This document shows positions 53,977 to 63,557 of a DNA stretch of 64,000 nt, in pieces. The first letter of the stretch is position 1. The number at the start of each line of letters is the position of its first letter. Below the pieces are notes generated by a model. The model was not told where the DNA came from and did not search any database. It was given only the letters and a program-made list of their open reading frames with translations. The DNA comes from Clostridium disporicum (GTDB lineage Bacteria; Bacillota; Clostridia; Clostridiales; Clostridiaceae): contig NZ_CYZX01000002.1 in assembly GCF_001405015.1 (NCBI RefSeq), positions 1-64,000 on the forward strand, in the 5' to 3' direction. A program made the translations under genes and the position numbers.

Positions 53977-54801
53977 ATGAGAAAATTCAAAGAGAGTATT
54001 TTAAAAGTATTATTATATTTATCAGCTGTAATAACTGTTAGCATATTAGTTTTCATACTTGGATTTATATTTATAAAAGGATATAAAATAATTAATTTTA
54101 ATTATTTATTTAGTGAATATAAACCTTCTGGTGGTGGAGGAATAAAACCATTTATTATATCTACGTTGTATACAGTTGCTTTATCACTTGCAATAGCTAC
54201 ACCTATAGGAGTTCTTTCTGCGGTATATTTACAAGAATATGCTAAGCAAGGAAAGATGGTAAAGATTATAAGGTACTCAACAGAAGCTTTAGCAGGGATA
54301 CCCTCTATAGTATATGGATTATTCGGAGCAGCATTTTTTGTGGCTGCATTAAATTTTGGATATTCACTTATTGCAGGTTCATTAACTTTATCTATAATTA
54401 TATTACCTGTAATAATACGTACTACAGAGGAGGCATTGAAAGTTGTTCCATCATCATATAGAGAGCCTTCTTTAGGACTTGGAGCTACTAAGTTTCAAAC
54501 TTTGTATAAAGTTATTCTCCCAAGTGCAACACCAGGAATACTTTCAGGAGTAATATTATCAATGGGACGTGTAATAGGAGAGTCGGCTGCGTTATTTTTA
54601 ACAGCAGGTACAGTATATAAAATACCGAAGAGTATTATGTCTAGCGGAAGAACATTGACAGTTCATGCCTTTTTAGAAACAAAAGAAAAAGGTGATATTG
54701 CATCTGCAGCTGCTGCTGGAATAGTTTTGATAGTAATGATTTTAATATTAAATATTGTAGCTAAGTTAATAAGTAAGAAGTTAAATAAGGCTGAGTATTA
54801 A
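53977..54801 (+). CDS. pstA: Phosphate ABC transporter permease PstA
   Basis: This 274-residue inner-membrane subunit pairs with PstC. It has six membrane segments, the AGIPSIVYGLFG segment and the EAA loop EPSLGLGATKFQTLYKVILPSATPGI, ending in the typical VIGESAALFLTAG. It begins two bases after pstC, so the two permeases are translated together in equal amounts. Confidence 0.95.
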   Translation: MRKFKESILKVLLYLSAVITVSILVFILGFIFIKGYKIINFNYLFSEYKPSGGGGIKPFIISTLYTVALSLAIATPIGVLSAVYLQEYAKQGKMVKIIRYSTEALAGIPSIVYGLFGAAFFVAALNFGYSLIAGSLTLSIIILPVIIRTTEEALKVVPSSYREPSLGLGATKFQTLYKVILPSATPGILSGVILSMGRVIGESAALFLTAGTVYKIPKSIMSSGRTLTVHAFLETKEKGDIASAAAAGIVLIVMILILNIVAKLISKKLNKAEY

Positions 54802-54846
54802 TTAAATTTAAATAGTGAGTATTATACAATTTTAAGAGGTGTAAGT

Positions 54847-55611
54847 ATGTCAAATATAATAACGCCTGAAATTCAGGTAAAAAATTTAGATTTGTTTTAT
54901 GGAGATAATCAAGCTCTGAAGAATATTAATATAGATATAGAAAAAAACAAGGTTACAGCATTAATAGGACCATCAGGATGTGGTAAATCGACTTTTTTAA
55001 GAACTTTAAATAGAATGAATGATCTTATTGCAGGAGTGAAGATAGATGGTGAAATTCTAGTTGATGGTAAAGATATATATAAAGATTTTAATGAAATAGA
55101 TTTAAGAAAGAAAGTAGGAATGGTATTTCAAAAGCCGAACCCATTTCCAATGTCTATATATGACAATATAGCATATGGTCCGAGAGTTCATGGGGTTAAA
55201 GATAAAAAGACTTTAGACCAAATAGTTGAAAAAAGTTTAAAAGGTGCTGCATTATGGGATGAAGTTAAGGATAGACTCAAAAAAGGTGCTTTAGGTTTAT
55301 CAGGTGGGCAACAACAAAGACTTTGTATTGCAAGAACTATTGCAGTATCACCTGAAATAATATTAATGGATGAACCCACATCGGCTCTAGACCCTATATC
55401 TACAAATAAAATGGAAGAGCTAATGGATCAACTAAAAAAAGATTATACCGTTGTTATAGTTACACATAACATGCAACAAGCAGGAAGAATTGCAGATAAA
55501 ACTGCATTCTTTTTATCCGGTGAACTTATAGAATATGGAAAAACAGAAGATATTTTTTATAGACCACAAGATAAGAGAACAGAGGATTATATATCAGGAA
55601 GATTCGGCTAA
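54847..55611 (+). CDS. pstB: Phosphate ABC transporter ATP-binding protein PstB
   Basis: PstB is the ATPase of the phosphate importer. The 254-residue protein has Walker A GPSGCGKST near residue 39, Q-loop VFQKPNPFPMSIYDN, signature LSGGQQQRLCIART, Walker B IILMDEPTSALDP and switch VTHNMQQAGR. The NPFPMSIYDN segment and length are typical of PstB rather than other importer ATPases. It follows pstA by 45 bases and precedes phoU by 21. Confidence 0.97.
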   Translation: MSNIITPEIQVKNLDLFYGDNQALKNINIDIEKNKVTALIGPSGCGKSTFLRTLNRMNDLIAGVKIDGEILVDGKDIYKDFNEIDLRKKVGMVFQKPNPFPMSIYDNIAYGPRVHGVKDKKTLDQIVEKSLKGAALWDEVKDRLKKGALGLSGGQQQRLCIARTIAVSPEIILMDEPTSALDPISTNKMEELMDQLKKDYTVVIVTHNMQQAGRIADKTAFFLSGELIEYGKTEDIFYRPQDKRTEDYISGRFG

Positions 55612-55632
55612 AATTTAAAAGGGAGTGAGATT

Positions 55633-56289
55633 ATGACAAGAACTGTTCTAGATAATAGAATGAAAGTACTAATTTCTGAATTGGCAGAAATGGGAAGTTT
55701 GGTAGAAAAACAATTATATGATAGTATTGAAGCTTTTAAAAATAGAGATATGGATCTTGTAGAAAATGTAATGAAAAATGATGATAAGGTAGATGAACTA
55801 AATAAAAAAATTGAAGAGCAATGTTTGAAGTTTATGGCTATGGAATCCCCTGTTGCTACAGATTTAAGAAAAATTTTTACGACATCTAAAATTGTTACAG
55901 ATTTAGAAAGAATGGGAGATTATGCAGTAGACATATGTAAAATAACTAAAAGGGTTGAGTTAGAACCAATAGGTGAAGAGTGTGATTCAATATGGGAGAT
56001 GGTTGATATTCTAATTAAAATGATTGGAAAATCAATTGAAGCATTTGTGGATGGAAATGTTGAAGAAGCTTATGAGATATGTAAAATGGATGATAAAGTT
56101 GATATATTGTATCGTGGGCTATTCAATGAAATGTTAAAGAAGATGGCTAAAGATGAAACTATGATAAATAGAGGAGCACAAATTTTATTTGCATCAAAAT
56201 ACCTAGAAAGAGTTGGGGATCACGTAACAAATATTTGCGAGTGGATAATTTTTTCTAAAAAAGGTGATTATGTAGATTTAAATGAGTAA
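55633..56289 (+). CDS. phoU: Phosphate system regulator PhoU
   Basis: PhoU links the Pst transporter to the PhoR kinase and shuts the system down when phosphate is ample. The 218-residue all-helical protein has two PhoU repeats, each with an acidic metal-binding motif: KNDDKVDELNKKIEEQ and DLERMGDYAVDI in the first, KMDDKVDILY and YLERVGDHVTNI in the second. It closes the pst operon ahead of a strong terminator. Confidence 0.95.
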   Translation: MTRTVLDNRMKVLISELAEMGSLVEKQLYDSIEAFKNRDMDLVENVMKNDDKVDELNKKIEEQCLKFMAMESPVATDLRKIFTTSKIVTDLERMGDYAVDICKITKRVELEPIGEECDSIWEMVDILIKMIGKSIEAFVDGNVEEAYEICKMDDKVDILYRGLFNEMLKKMAKDETMINRGAQILFASKYLERVGDHVTNICEWIIFSKKGDYVDLNE

Positions 56290-56290
56290 T

Positions 56291-56330
56291 AATAAAGAAT
56301 ATGAGAACTTCTCATATTCTTTATTTTATT
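56291..56330 (+). terminator. Intrinsic terminator of the pst operon
   Basis: A perfect 16-base stem (56291-56306 with 56310-56325), followed by TTATT. Confidence 0.88.
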
Positions 56331-56426
56331 GTGAAAATGTGGCTTAGAATAATCTCTTTTGTTGACTGAAGATAATTATTAGGTTAATATATCATAGAGA
56401 TGATAGGTTATTATAGGAGTGACGTT

Positions 56427-57761
56427 ATGAGGAATGTAGTAACAAATGTAATACCTTATAGTATTGCTGAAGAGGTTGGCATCGAAGTTAATGATATTTT
56501 ATTATCAGTAAATGGAGAAAAAATAACAGACATTATTGATTATAGATTTTTAACAGCAGATGAAGAGTTAGTTTTAGAAATGGAGAAGTCTAATGGAGAA
56601 GTTTGGGAATACGAAATCGAGAAGGATTACGGCGAAGAACTTGGATTAGAATTTGGCGGCGGAATAATGGATAAAGCAAAAAGGTGTAGTAATAAGTGCA
56701 TGTTTTGCTTTATAGATCAGAATCCTAAAGGAATGAGAGAAACCTTATACTTTAAAGATGATGATTCAAGACTATCTTTTCTTCAAGGAAATTTTGTAAC
56801 ACTAACAAATATGAAAGATGAAGACATCGATAGAATTATTAGATATAGGATTAGTCCTATAAATATTTCTGTACATACTACAAATCCAGAGTTAAGAGTT
56901 AAGATGCTTGGTAATAGATTTGCAGGGCAAGTATATGATAGAATGAAAAAGTTAGCAGATGCTGGTATTGAAATGCATTGCCAAATAGTTCTTATTCCAG
57001 AAGTAAATAATAAGGAAGAGCTAAAGAAAACTATAAATGATTTATATAGCCTGTATCCATCAGTAGCTAATGTTGCAGTAGTACCAATAGGCGTTACTAA
57101 GTTTAGAGATGGACTAGTGAAGGTAAAAACATTTGATAAAGAATTAGCCAGAGAAGAATTAGAAATGGTTATGAAATTCCAAGAAAAATTTATGAATGAA
57201 ATTGGAGATCCTTTTATAAGAATGTCTGATGAATTTTATATTGTATCAGGAATAGATGTACCTGAAGAGGAATTTTATAAAGGGTATGAACAAATTGAAG
57301 ATGGAGTTGGAATGATTAGATGCTTTAGAGAAGCAATTAATTATGGAGTGCAAAATCTAAGAAAAGATATTAGCGGTACATTTACTATAGCTACTGGAAA
57401 ACTTGCATTTAATGAAGTTATGAATGGTGCTAAGAAGATAATGAAAGCTAATGAAAATATAAAAATTGATGTATTTGAAATAATAAATCATTTTTATGGT
57501 GAATCTATAACAGTTACAGGTCTTTTAACTGGTAAAGATATAATAAGTCAATTAAAGGGTAGAATTAAAAGTGAATATTTAATTATGTCTAGTAATATGT
57601 TCAGAAAAGGATATGAGTTAGCGCCTGCTGATTATATAATGCTAGATGATGTGAGAGTAGAGGATATAGAAAAAGAATTAGGAGTTAAGGTTCTTGTTGC
57701 TGACCACACAGGAGAAGACTTAATAGATATTATAAACGATGTATGTCAGGAGGAAAAATAA
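56427..57761 (+). CDS. DUF512 family radical SAM protein with PDZ-like N-terminus
   Basis: This 444-residue protein has an N-terminal PDZ-like segment (VIPYSIAEEVGIEVNDILLSVNGEKI), a radical-SAM-type cluster CSNKCMFCF near residue 88 with the unusual CxxxCxxC spacing, and a C-terminal DUF512 domain. Proteins of this type are conserved in clostridia and cyanobacteria (annotated there as a putative Fe-S oxidoreductase), and the reaction is unknown. The frame opens at 56400; AGGAG at 56415-56419 points to the ATG at 56427. Its stop overlaps the der start by one base (TAATG), so the two are translationally coupled. Confidence 0.88.
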   Translation: MRNVVTNVIPYSIAEEVGIEVNDILLSVNGEKITDIIDYRFLTADEELVLEMEKSNGEVWEYEIEKDYGEELGLEFGGGIMDKAKRCSNKCMFCFIDQNPKGMRETLYFKDDDSRLSFLQGNFVTLTNMKDEDIDRIIRYRISPINISVHTTNPELRVKMLGNRFAGQVYDRMKKLADAGIEMHCQIVLIPEVNNKEELKKTINDLYSLYPSVANVAVVPIGVTKFRDGLVKVKTFDKELAREELEMVMKFQEKFMNEIGDPFIRMSDEFYIVSGIDVPEEEFYKGYEQIEDGVGMIRCFREAINYGVQNLRKDISGTFTIATGKLAFNEVMNGAKKIMKANENIKIDVFEIINHFYGESITVTGLLTGKDIISQLKGRIKSEYLIMSSNMFRKGYELAPADYIMLDDVRVEDIEKELGVKVLVADHTGEDLIDIINDVCQEEK

Positions 57762-59077
57762 TGGGAAAACCAATAGTAGCTATAGTTGGAAGACCAAATG
57801 TAGGAAAATCAACATTATTTAATAAATTAGCAGGGAAAAGAATCTCTATTGTACAAGATACTCCAGGAGTAACTAGAGATAGAGTTTATGCAGAAGCAGA
57901 GTGGTTAAATCATGTATTTACAATGATAGATACAGGTGGGATTGAGCCAGAAAATCAAGATATTATTGTAAAACAAATGAGAAGACAAGCGAATATTGCT
58001 ATAGAAACAGCTGATGTTATAATGTTTGTTGTTGATGGTAAAGAAGGATTAACAGCGGCTGATAATGAAGTTGCAACTATGCTTAGAAAGTCTAAGAAAC
58101 CAGTTGTATTAGTTGTTAACAAGATAGATAACTTAAAAGATGAAGAAAATGCTTGGGAATTTTATAACTTAGGGATAGGTGATCCAGTAGCTATATCTGC
58201 AGGTCAAGGAAAAGGACTTGGAGATATGCTTGATATGGTTGTAAGTCACTTTGATTCAATAGGTGAAGCAGATGAAGAAGAAGAAGATATAAAAATAGCT
58301 ATGATAGGTAAGCCTAATGTAGGTAAGTCTTCATTAATAAATAGATTATTAGGTGAGGATAGACTAATAGTTTCTGAGATAGCTGGAACTACAAGAGATG
58401 CAATAGATAGTAAAATAGAAACTGATTTTGGAAAGTTTACTTTAATAGATACTGCTGGTCTTAGAAGAAAAAGTAAGGTAAAAGAAGAGATTGAAAGATA
58501 TTCAGTTATAAGAACTCTTACAGCAATTGAAAGAGCTGATGTATGTATACTTATGATAGATGCTACAGAAGGTGTTACAGACCAAGATGAAAAGATAATA
58601 GGATTTGCTCATGAGTTAAACAAAGCTATAATGGTAGTTGTAAATAAGTGGGATCTTATTGAAAAAGATGGTAAGACTATGGATGTATATAAGAAAGACT
58701 TACAATCAAATTTAAAATTTATAAGTTATGCTAAGTATCTATTTATATCTGCATTAACAGGGCAAAGAGCGCATAAAGTTTTAGAAGTAGCTAAAGAATG
58801 TTATGATAATTACAGTAAGAGAGTTGGGACTGGTGTATTAAATGATGTAATTAGTAAAGCAATATTAATGAAAGAGCCACCAGTAGTAGCATTAAAAAGA
58901 CTTAAGATTTATTATGCAACACAAGTTGCTACAAAACCACCAAAGTTTGTATTCTTTGTTAATGATACAAATGCGAGACATTTCTCTTATGAAAGATATT
59001 TAGAAAATCAATTAAGAGATAGTTTCGATTTTAGTGGTACAGGAATTCAAATAGAGTATAGAGAAAGAAAGGAATAA
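57761..59077 (+). CDS. der: Ribosome biogenesis GTPase Der (EngA)
   Basis: Der is an essential GTPase for 50S ribosome assembly. The 438-residue protein has two consecutive GTPase domains: the first with GRPNVGKST, DTPGVTRD and NKID, the second (from about residue 178) with GKPNVGKSS, DTAGLRRK and NKWD, and then a C-terminal KH-like domain. The frame opens at ATG 57743 inside the Shine-Dalgarno region; the ATG at 57761, after AGGAGG and overlapping the previous stop, is chosen. Confidence 0.97.
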   Translation: MGKPIVAIVGRPNVGKSTLFNKLAGKRISIVQDTPGVTRDRVYAEAEWLNHVFTMIDTGGIEPENQDIIVKQMRRQANIAIETADVIMFVVDGKEGLTAADNEVATMLRKSKKPVVLVVNKIDNLKDEENAWEFYNLGIGDPVAISAGQGKGLGDMLDMVVSHFDSIGEADEEEEDIKIAMIGKPNVGKSSLINRLLGEDRLIVSEIAGTTRDAIDSKIETDFGKFTLIDTAGLRRKSKVKEEIERYSVIRTLTAIERADVCILMIDATEGVTDQDEKIIGFAHELNKAIMVVVNKWDLIEKDGKTMDVYKKDLQSNLKFISYAKYLFISALTGQRAHKVLEVAKECYDNYSKRVGTGVLNDVISKAILMKEPPVVALKRLKIYYATQVATKPPKFVFFVNDTNARHFSYERYLENQLRDSFDFSGTGIQIEYRERKE

Positions 59078-59082
59078 TCTAT

Positions 59083-60075
59083 ATGAGTAAAGTGACTTTT
59101 GTAGGTGGTGGGAGTTTTGGTACATCACTAGCTATATTATTAGGTAACAAAGGAAATGATGTATCTATATATGATAGAGATATATCTGTGGTTAACGATA
59201 TTAATATAAATAGAAAAAATGATAGGTATATAAAAGGATTAGAAGTGCCTAAGAATGTCACAGCTTATAATGATGTAGATAAAGCTTTAGAAGGAGCAGA
59301 ATATGTTGTTTTAGCATTACCATCTCAGATTATACGAATAGGAGCTAAAACTTTAAAAGGAAAAATATCTTCTGATATACCGGTTATATGCATAGCAAAA
59401 GGAATAGAAGAAGGTACTAATAAAACTTTAGTAGAAGTTATTAATGATGAAATAGATAATCCTGTAGTTGTTTTATCTGGTCCAAGTCATGCAGAAGAAG
59501 TTGCTTTCAATATACCAACTACTGTTGTAACATCTTCTAAAAATATGAAAGTGGCAGAAGAAGTTCAAGATTTATTTATGACTAAAGAATTTAGAGTTTA
59601 TACTAATAGTGATTTAGTTGGGGTAGAAATTGGTGGAGCTGTAAAGAATATTATCGCATTAGCTGCCGGAGTTTGTGATGGATTAGGATATGGTGATAAT
59701 ACAAAAGCTGCTTTAATGACTAGAGGAATGGCTGAAATAGTTAGAATTGGTACAAAGTTAGGTGGAAATATTGAAACATTTTTAGGCCTTACTGGAATGG
59801 GTGATCTTATAGTTACTTGTACTAGTATGCACTCTAGAAATAGAAAAGCTGGTATTTTAATAGGAAAAGGTATGAGCAAAGATGATGCTGTAAAAGAAGT
59901 AGGTATGGTAGTAGAAGGTATTACTGCGTGTAATGCATTCTATAAATTAAAAGAACAGCTAGATGTTGAGATGCCGATTACAGATGGATTATATAGAGTT
60001 TTATTTGAAAATAGAAAAGCTAAAGATGTAGTAGATGAACTTTTAAAAAGAGACAAAAAGTCTGAAGTTTATTAA
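59083..60075 (+). CDS. gpsA: Glycerol-3-phosphate dehydrogenase [NAD(P)+]
   Basis: GpsA reduces dihydroxyacetone phosphate to glycerol-3-phosphate for phospholipid synthesis. The 330-residue protein has the nucleotide-binding GGGSFGTSLA at residues about 7-16, VLSGPSHAEEVA, the catalytic-lysine segment GGAVKNIIALAAG and TGMGDLIVTCTS. It follows der by five bases; the der-gpsA-spoIVA order is the same as in Bacillus. Confidence 0.96.
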   Translation: MSKVTFVGGGSFGTSLAILLGNKGNDVSIYDRDISVVNDININRKNDRYIKGLEVPKNVTAYNDVDKALEGAEYVVLALPSQIIRIGAKTLKGKISSDIPVICIAKGIEEGTNKTLVEVINDEIDNPVVVLSGPSHAEEVAFNIPTTVVTSSKNMKVAEEVQDLFMTKEFRVYTNSDLVGVEIGGAVKNIIALAAGVCDGLGYGDNTKAALMTRGMAEIVRIGTKLGGNIETFLGLTGMGDLIVTCTSMHSRNRKAGILIGKGMSKDDAVKEVGMVVEGITACNAFYKLKEQLDVEMPITDGLYRVLFENRKAKDVVDELLKRDKKSEVY

Positions 60076-60082
60076 TAGTTTG

Positions 60083-60114
60083 ATGCACGTATATAAATAT
60101 ACGTGCATTTTTTG
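60083..60114 (+). terminator. Intrinsic terminator of the DUF512-der-gpsA operon
   Basis: ATGCACGTATA (60083-60093) pairs with TATACGTGCAT (60098-60108), followed by T. Confidence 0.88.
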
Positions 60115-60262
60115 TATTTATATATACTATACATAAACAAAGTGTTGCAAAAGAAAGAATTAAATTTTTTGATTTGAAATAATTATAAGCAGAAAAACCA
60201 GTATACTTTTTCTAGCGTGAGAATATATATATATTGTTAAAAATATATAGGAGGGAAAATTA

Positions 60263-61741
60263 GTGGAGGGTTTCAACATATACAGAGATATAGCAGAAAG
60301 AACTCAAGGGGACATATATGTAGGAGTAGTTGGACCTGTTAGAACAGGTAAATCTACTTTTATTAAAAAGTTTATGGACCTAATGGTTATACCCAAAATT
60401 GAAAATTCTTTTAAGAAAGAGAGAGCAAAAGATGAATTGCCACAAAGTGGATCAGGAAAAACTATTCATACTACAGAACCAAAATTTGTACCAAATGAGG
60501 CTGTAGAAATTACTGTGGATGACGATATTAGTTTTAAGGTAAGATTAGTTGATTGTGTAGGTTATATTGTAAAGGGAGCATTAGGGTATTTAGAAGAAGA
60601 TGAACCTAAGATGGTAAATACACCATGGTATGATTATGAGATACCTTTTGAAGATGCAGCAGAAATTGGAACAAGAAAGGTTATTACAGATCATTCTACT
60701 ATAGGTTTAGTTGTAACTACTGATGGTAGTATAACTGGTTTAGAGAGATCTGAGTACTTAGAAGCAGAAGAAAGGGTAATAGATGAATTGAAATCAATAA
60801 AAAAACCTTTCGTAGTTGTACTTAATACAAAGAACATAAATTCACCAGAGACTGAATCATTGAAGAAACAAATGGAAGCTAAATATGATGTTACAGTTCA
60901 AGTGATGGATGTTTATAATATGACTGAAAAAGATATTGAAAATTTATTTGTACATGTACTTAAAGAGTTCCCAGTAAAAGAAATAAACATAGATATGCCT
61001 ACATGGGTAGAAAAGCTTGATCCAGAACATTGGTTAAAGAAAGAATTCTTTAAAATAGTAAAGGGAATGTGTGACGATGTAGAAAAGATAAAAGACATAA
61101 AACCTTCATTTAACTCATTTAAAGAAGATGAAAATGCCAATGCTTCAGAATTAAGTGAGATTAAACTTGGAGAGGGTACTGCAAAAATATTATTAAAGCC
61201 AAGTGAAAGTATTTTTTATAAGGTGTTAAGTGAAGATTGTGGAGTTGAGGTTAGCTGTGAGAGTGATTTAATATCTTTAATTAAAGAGCTTAATGTAGCA
61301 AAAAAAGAGTATGATAAAATCAAAGATGCTCTTTATGATGTTAGAGAAACAGGTTACGGATTAGTTGCACCACAATTATCAGAAATGAAATTTGAAAAAC
61401 CTGAAATGATAACTCAAGGAAGTAAATATGGAGTTAAACTTAAAGCTAGTGCACCATCACTACATTTTATAAAGGCTGATATAAAGACTGAAATAAGTCC
61501 AATAATGGGATCAGAAAAAGAAAGTGAAGAATTAGTTAAAGCTTTAATGGAAAAATTTGATAGTGATCCAGAATCTTTATGGCAAAGTAATATGTTTGGA
61601 AAGTCATTAGAAGTATTAGTTAAAGAAGGCTTACAAAATAAACTTTATAAGATGCCAGAAGATGTTCAAGTTAAGATCCAAAAAACACTTCAAAAAATAA
61701 TTAATGAAGGTAATGGCGGATTGATCTGTATAATTTTATAA
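60263..61741 (+). CDS. spoIVA: Stage IV sporulation protein A
   Basis: SpoIVA is an ATPase that polymerises on the outer forespore membrane as the basement layer of the spore coat. The 492-residue length is normal. It has the P-loop GPVRTGKST at residues 24-32, the switch-like DCVGYIVKGALGY, a central domain, and the conserved C-terminal end GNGGLICIIL that contacts the membrane anchor. Expression should depend on sigma-E; I could not find a convincing sigma-E promoter in 60115-60250. The start is GTG at 60263 after AGGAGGG. Confidence 0.96.
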   Translation: MEGFNIYRDIAERTQGDIYVGVVGPVRTGKSTFIKKFMDLMVIPKIENSFKKERAKDELPQSGSGKTIHTTEPKFVPNEAVEITVDDDISFKVRLVDCVGYIVKGALGYLEEDEPKMVNTPWYDYEIPFEDAAEIGTRKVITDHSTIGLVVTTDGSITGLERSEYLEAEERVIDELKSIKKPFVVVLNTKNINSPETESLKKQMEAKYDVTVQVMDVYNMTEKDIENLFVHVLKEFPVKEINIDMPTWVEKLDPEHWLKKEFFKIVKGMCDDVEKIKDIKPSFNSFKEDENANASELSEIKLGEGTAKILLKPSESIFYKVLSEDCGVEVSCESDLISLIKELNVAKKEYDKIKDALYDVRETGYGLVAPQLSEMKFEKPEMITQGSKYGVKLKASAPSLHFIKADIKTEISPIMGSEKESEELVKALMEKFDSDPESLWQSNMFGKSLEVLVKEGLQNKLYKMPEDVQVKIQKTLQKIINEGNGGLICIIL

Positions 61742-61750
61742 CAATATTTG

Positions 61751-61778
61751 GCACCTATCTTTTTAGATAGGTGCTTTT
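61751..61778 (+). terminator. Intrinsic terminator of spoIVA
   Basis: GCACCTATCT (61751-61760) pairs with AGATAGGTGC (61765-61774) around TTTT, then TTTT. Confidence 0.88.
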
Positions 61779-61838
61779 AAATTTTAGTTAACTTTATAAT
61801 TATATATATTAAGTGTGAAATATATAGGGAATGTAGAA

Positions 61839-61879
61839 TATAATATATTAAGCAAGTAATATGTGCTTAATATATTATA
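61839..61879. promoter_or_regulatory. Long palindrome overlapping a candidate -10
   Basis: 61839-61854 and 61864-61879 form a perfect 16-base inverted repeat with a nine-base loop. TATAAT lies at 61839-61844, within the left arm. It ends a few bases before the Shine-Dalgarno of the next gene. It could be an operator or a leader hairpin; there is no U-tract. Confidence 0.5.
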
Positions 61880-61894
61880 GTAAAGAGGGATAAT

Positions 61895-62296
61895 ATGAAT
61901 AGCAGATTTTGTACCTATAAAAGAGTGGGTTATTTGAGGCGGAGTGTTGCAGATGAGTTAGGTATAGAGTTTACTGGAGCGATATATGCCTGCCCTGGAG
62001 TGCTAAAGCATATTATTAAAAGACATGGTAAACAATTAGACAAGAATATAAAGAAAAATATATTTGAGTTTATGAAAGTTATACTGGAAGAACCGGATTA
62101 TATCGGACTTTACAAAAGTGAGGAGGGAACTACTTCTATTCAGTTTGTAAAGAAAATGTATAATTATTTGTTGTTAGGAGTGGAGGTGGACGAAATGAAC
62201 CAGTATATTTATGTATCTACTATGTACCCTATAAATGATAATAAAATAAAAAATAGATTAGATTATGGTGAACTAATTAAAGTGAATTGTGGCTAA
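61895..62296 (+). CDS. Small BECR-nuclease-like protein
   Basis: This 133-residue protein has no firm family that I can name. Its pattern resembles the phage-type Barnase-EndoU-ColicinE5-RelE (BECR) nuclease domains: a helix with LKHIIKRHGKQL (His-x-x-x-Arg-His), then an EEPDYIGLYKSEEGTTSIQFVKKMYNYLLLGVEV strand region, then YIYVSTMYPIND at the end. Strand order and the His/Arg/Lys/Thr residues fit, but the assignment is inference. It stands alone, without an antitoxin-like partner, behind a long palindrome. The GAGGGA ribosome site precedes the ATG. Confidence 0.65.
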   Translation: MNSRFCTYKRVGYLRRSVADELGIEFTGAIYACPGVLKHIIKRHGKQLDKNIKKNIFEFMKVILEEPDYIGLYKSEEGTTSIQFVKKMYNYLLLGVEVDEMNQYIYVSTMYPINDNKIKNRLDYGELIKVNCG

Positions 62297-62406
62297 AATA
62301 TATTTATTGAAAGAAATGGAGTGGGGTTGTATAATAAACTCAAGAAATATTTGTTGATAATCTTGAGCTATTAAATTAAGTTTTGAATTAAATTATTGCT
62401 TATATA

Positions 62407-62434
62407 AAAAAGTGGCTTTGCCACTTTTTGTTTG
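62407..62434 (+). terminator. Intrinsic terminator of the BECR-like gene
   Basis: AAAAAGTGGC (62407-62416) pairs perfectly with GCCACTTTTT (62420-62429) around TTT. Confidence 0.88.
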
Positions 62435-62475
62435 TTTAGGTTATAGGATAAATTATATTGAGATGGAGTGATAAA

Positions 62476-63447
62476 ATGAAGAAGATAGCAGTTATTTTTA
62501 ATGGTGGGACAATATCTATGAAAGTAGATGAAAGGATTAAGGCAGCTGTTCCAAGTTTAACAGGGGAAGAAATAATGTCTATGGTGACTGGAATAGAGAA
62601 TTATGCAGAAATAGAATCATATACTTTCTCTAGTATGCCATCACCTCACATGACTTTTGAGACAATATTAGAACTAAGTAATTTCGTAACAGAATTAGTA
62701 AATAGAAGTGATATAGATGGGATAGTTATTACACATGGAACTGATACTTTAGAAGAAACAGCATATTTTTTAGATTTAACAATAGATACATCTAAACCGA
62801 TAGTAATAACTGGAGCTATGAGAAGTAGTTCAGAATTGGGATACGATGGCCCTTTTAATTTAGCAACATCAATTTGTACTGCTATATCTGATGATTCTAT
62901 TGGAAGAGGAGTTTTAGTCTGCTTTAATGGAGAATTAAATTCAGCAGCAGAAGTTACAAAAGCAAATTCTATGGCTTTAAATGCATTTAGAACTCCTAAT
63001 TTTGGGCCAATTGGAATTGTAGATAATAATAAGGTTATCTTTTATAGAAATACTATAAATACTTCAAAATACAAAGTTAACAAAATTGATAAAGAAGTAG
63101 CGCTGATTAAATGTGCAGTAGACATGGATTCTACATTTATAGATTTTATTATTGAAAAAGGTTATGGTGGAATTGTAATAGAAGCTTTAGGAAGAGGAAA
63201 TGTTCCACCTAGAATGGTTCCTGGAATAAAGAGAGCTATTGAGAATAATATTCCAGTGGTAATAGTGTCACGATGCTTTGAAGGAAGAGTTCATGAATCT
63301 TATGGGTACGAAGGGGGAGGAAAGATGTTGCTAGATTTGGGGATAATATTCGGAGATACACTACCAGGTCAAAAAGCAAGAATAAAACTTCTTTTATCAA
63401 TAAATTCAGAGTTAGATTTAGAACAAATAAGAAAGCAGTTTGAATAA
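62476..63447 (+). CDS. ansA: L-asparaginase (type I, AnsA-like)
   Basis: This 323-residue enzyme hydrolyses asparagine to aspartate and ammonia. The first catalytic threonine is in FNGGTISMK near residue 12, the second in THGTDTLEETAYFLD, and the supporting lysine lies further on. There is no signal peptide, which suggests the cytoplasmic type. The frame opens at TTG 62458; the ATG at 62476, after GGAGTG, is chosen. It is a single gene between terminators. Confidence 0.9.
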   Translation: MKKIAVIFNGGTISMKVDERIKAAVPSLTGEEIMSMVTGIENYAEIESYTFSSMPSPHMTFETILELSNFVTELVNRSDIDGIVITHGTDTLEETAYFLDLTIDTSKPIVITGAMRSSSELGYDGPFNLATSICTAISDDSIGRGVLVCFNGELNSAAEVTKANSMALNAFRTPNFGPIGIVDNNKVIFYRNTINTSKYKVNKIDKEVALIKCAVDMDSTFIDFIIEKGYGGIVIEALGRGNVPPRMVPGIKRAIENNIPVVIVSRCFEGRVHESYGYEGGGKMLLDLGIIFGDTLPGQKARIKLLLSINSELDLEQIRKQFE

Positions 63448-63525
63448 AGAATGTTAGGGAAAAACTACATAATAAATAATATGTGCGAAAATTGATTTAA
63501 AACATATAAAAAATATTCGGAACAG

Positions 63526-63554
63526 TTGACCAAAAGAGTTAAAAGTGATACAAT
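63526..63554 (+). promoter_or_regulatory. Sigma-A promoter of the purine permease leader
   Basis: TTGACC (63526-63531), a 17-base spacer and TACAAT (63549-63554); the start site would be near 63561, giving a leader of about 170 bases. Confidence 0.7.
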
Positions 63555-63557
63555 AAT

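Noticed and set aside
60115..60250. Sigma-E promoter for spoIVA
   Set aside because: Several CATA- and ATATT-like pieces occur in this AT-rich stretch, but no pair matches consensus and spacing well enough to report.
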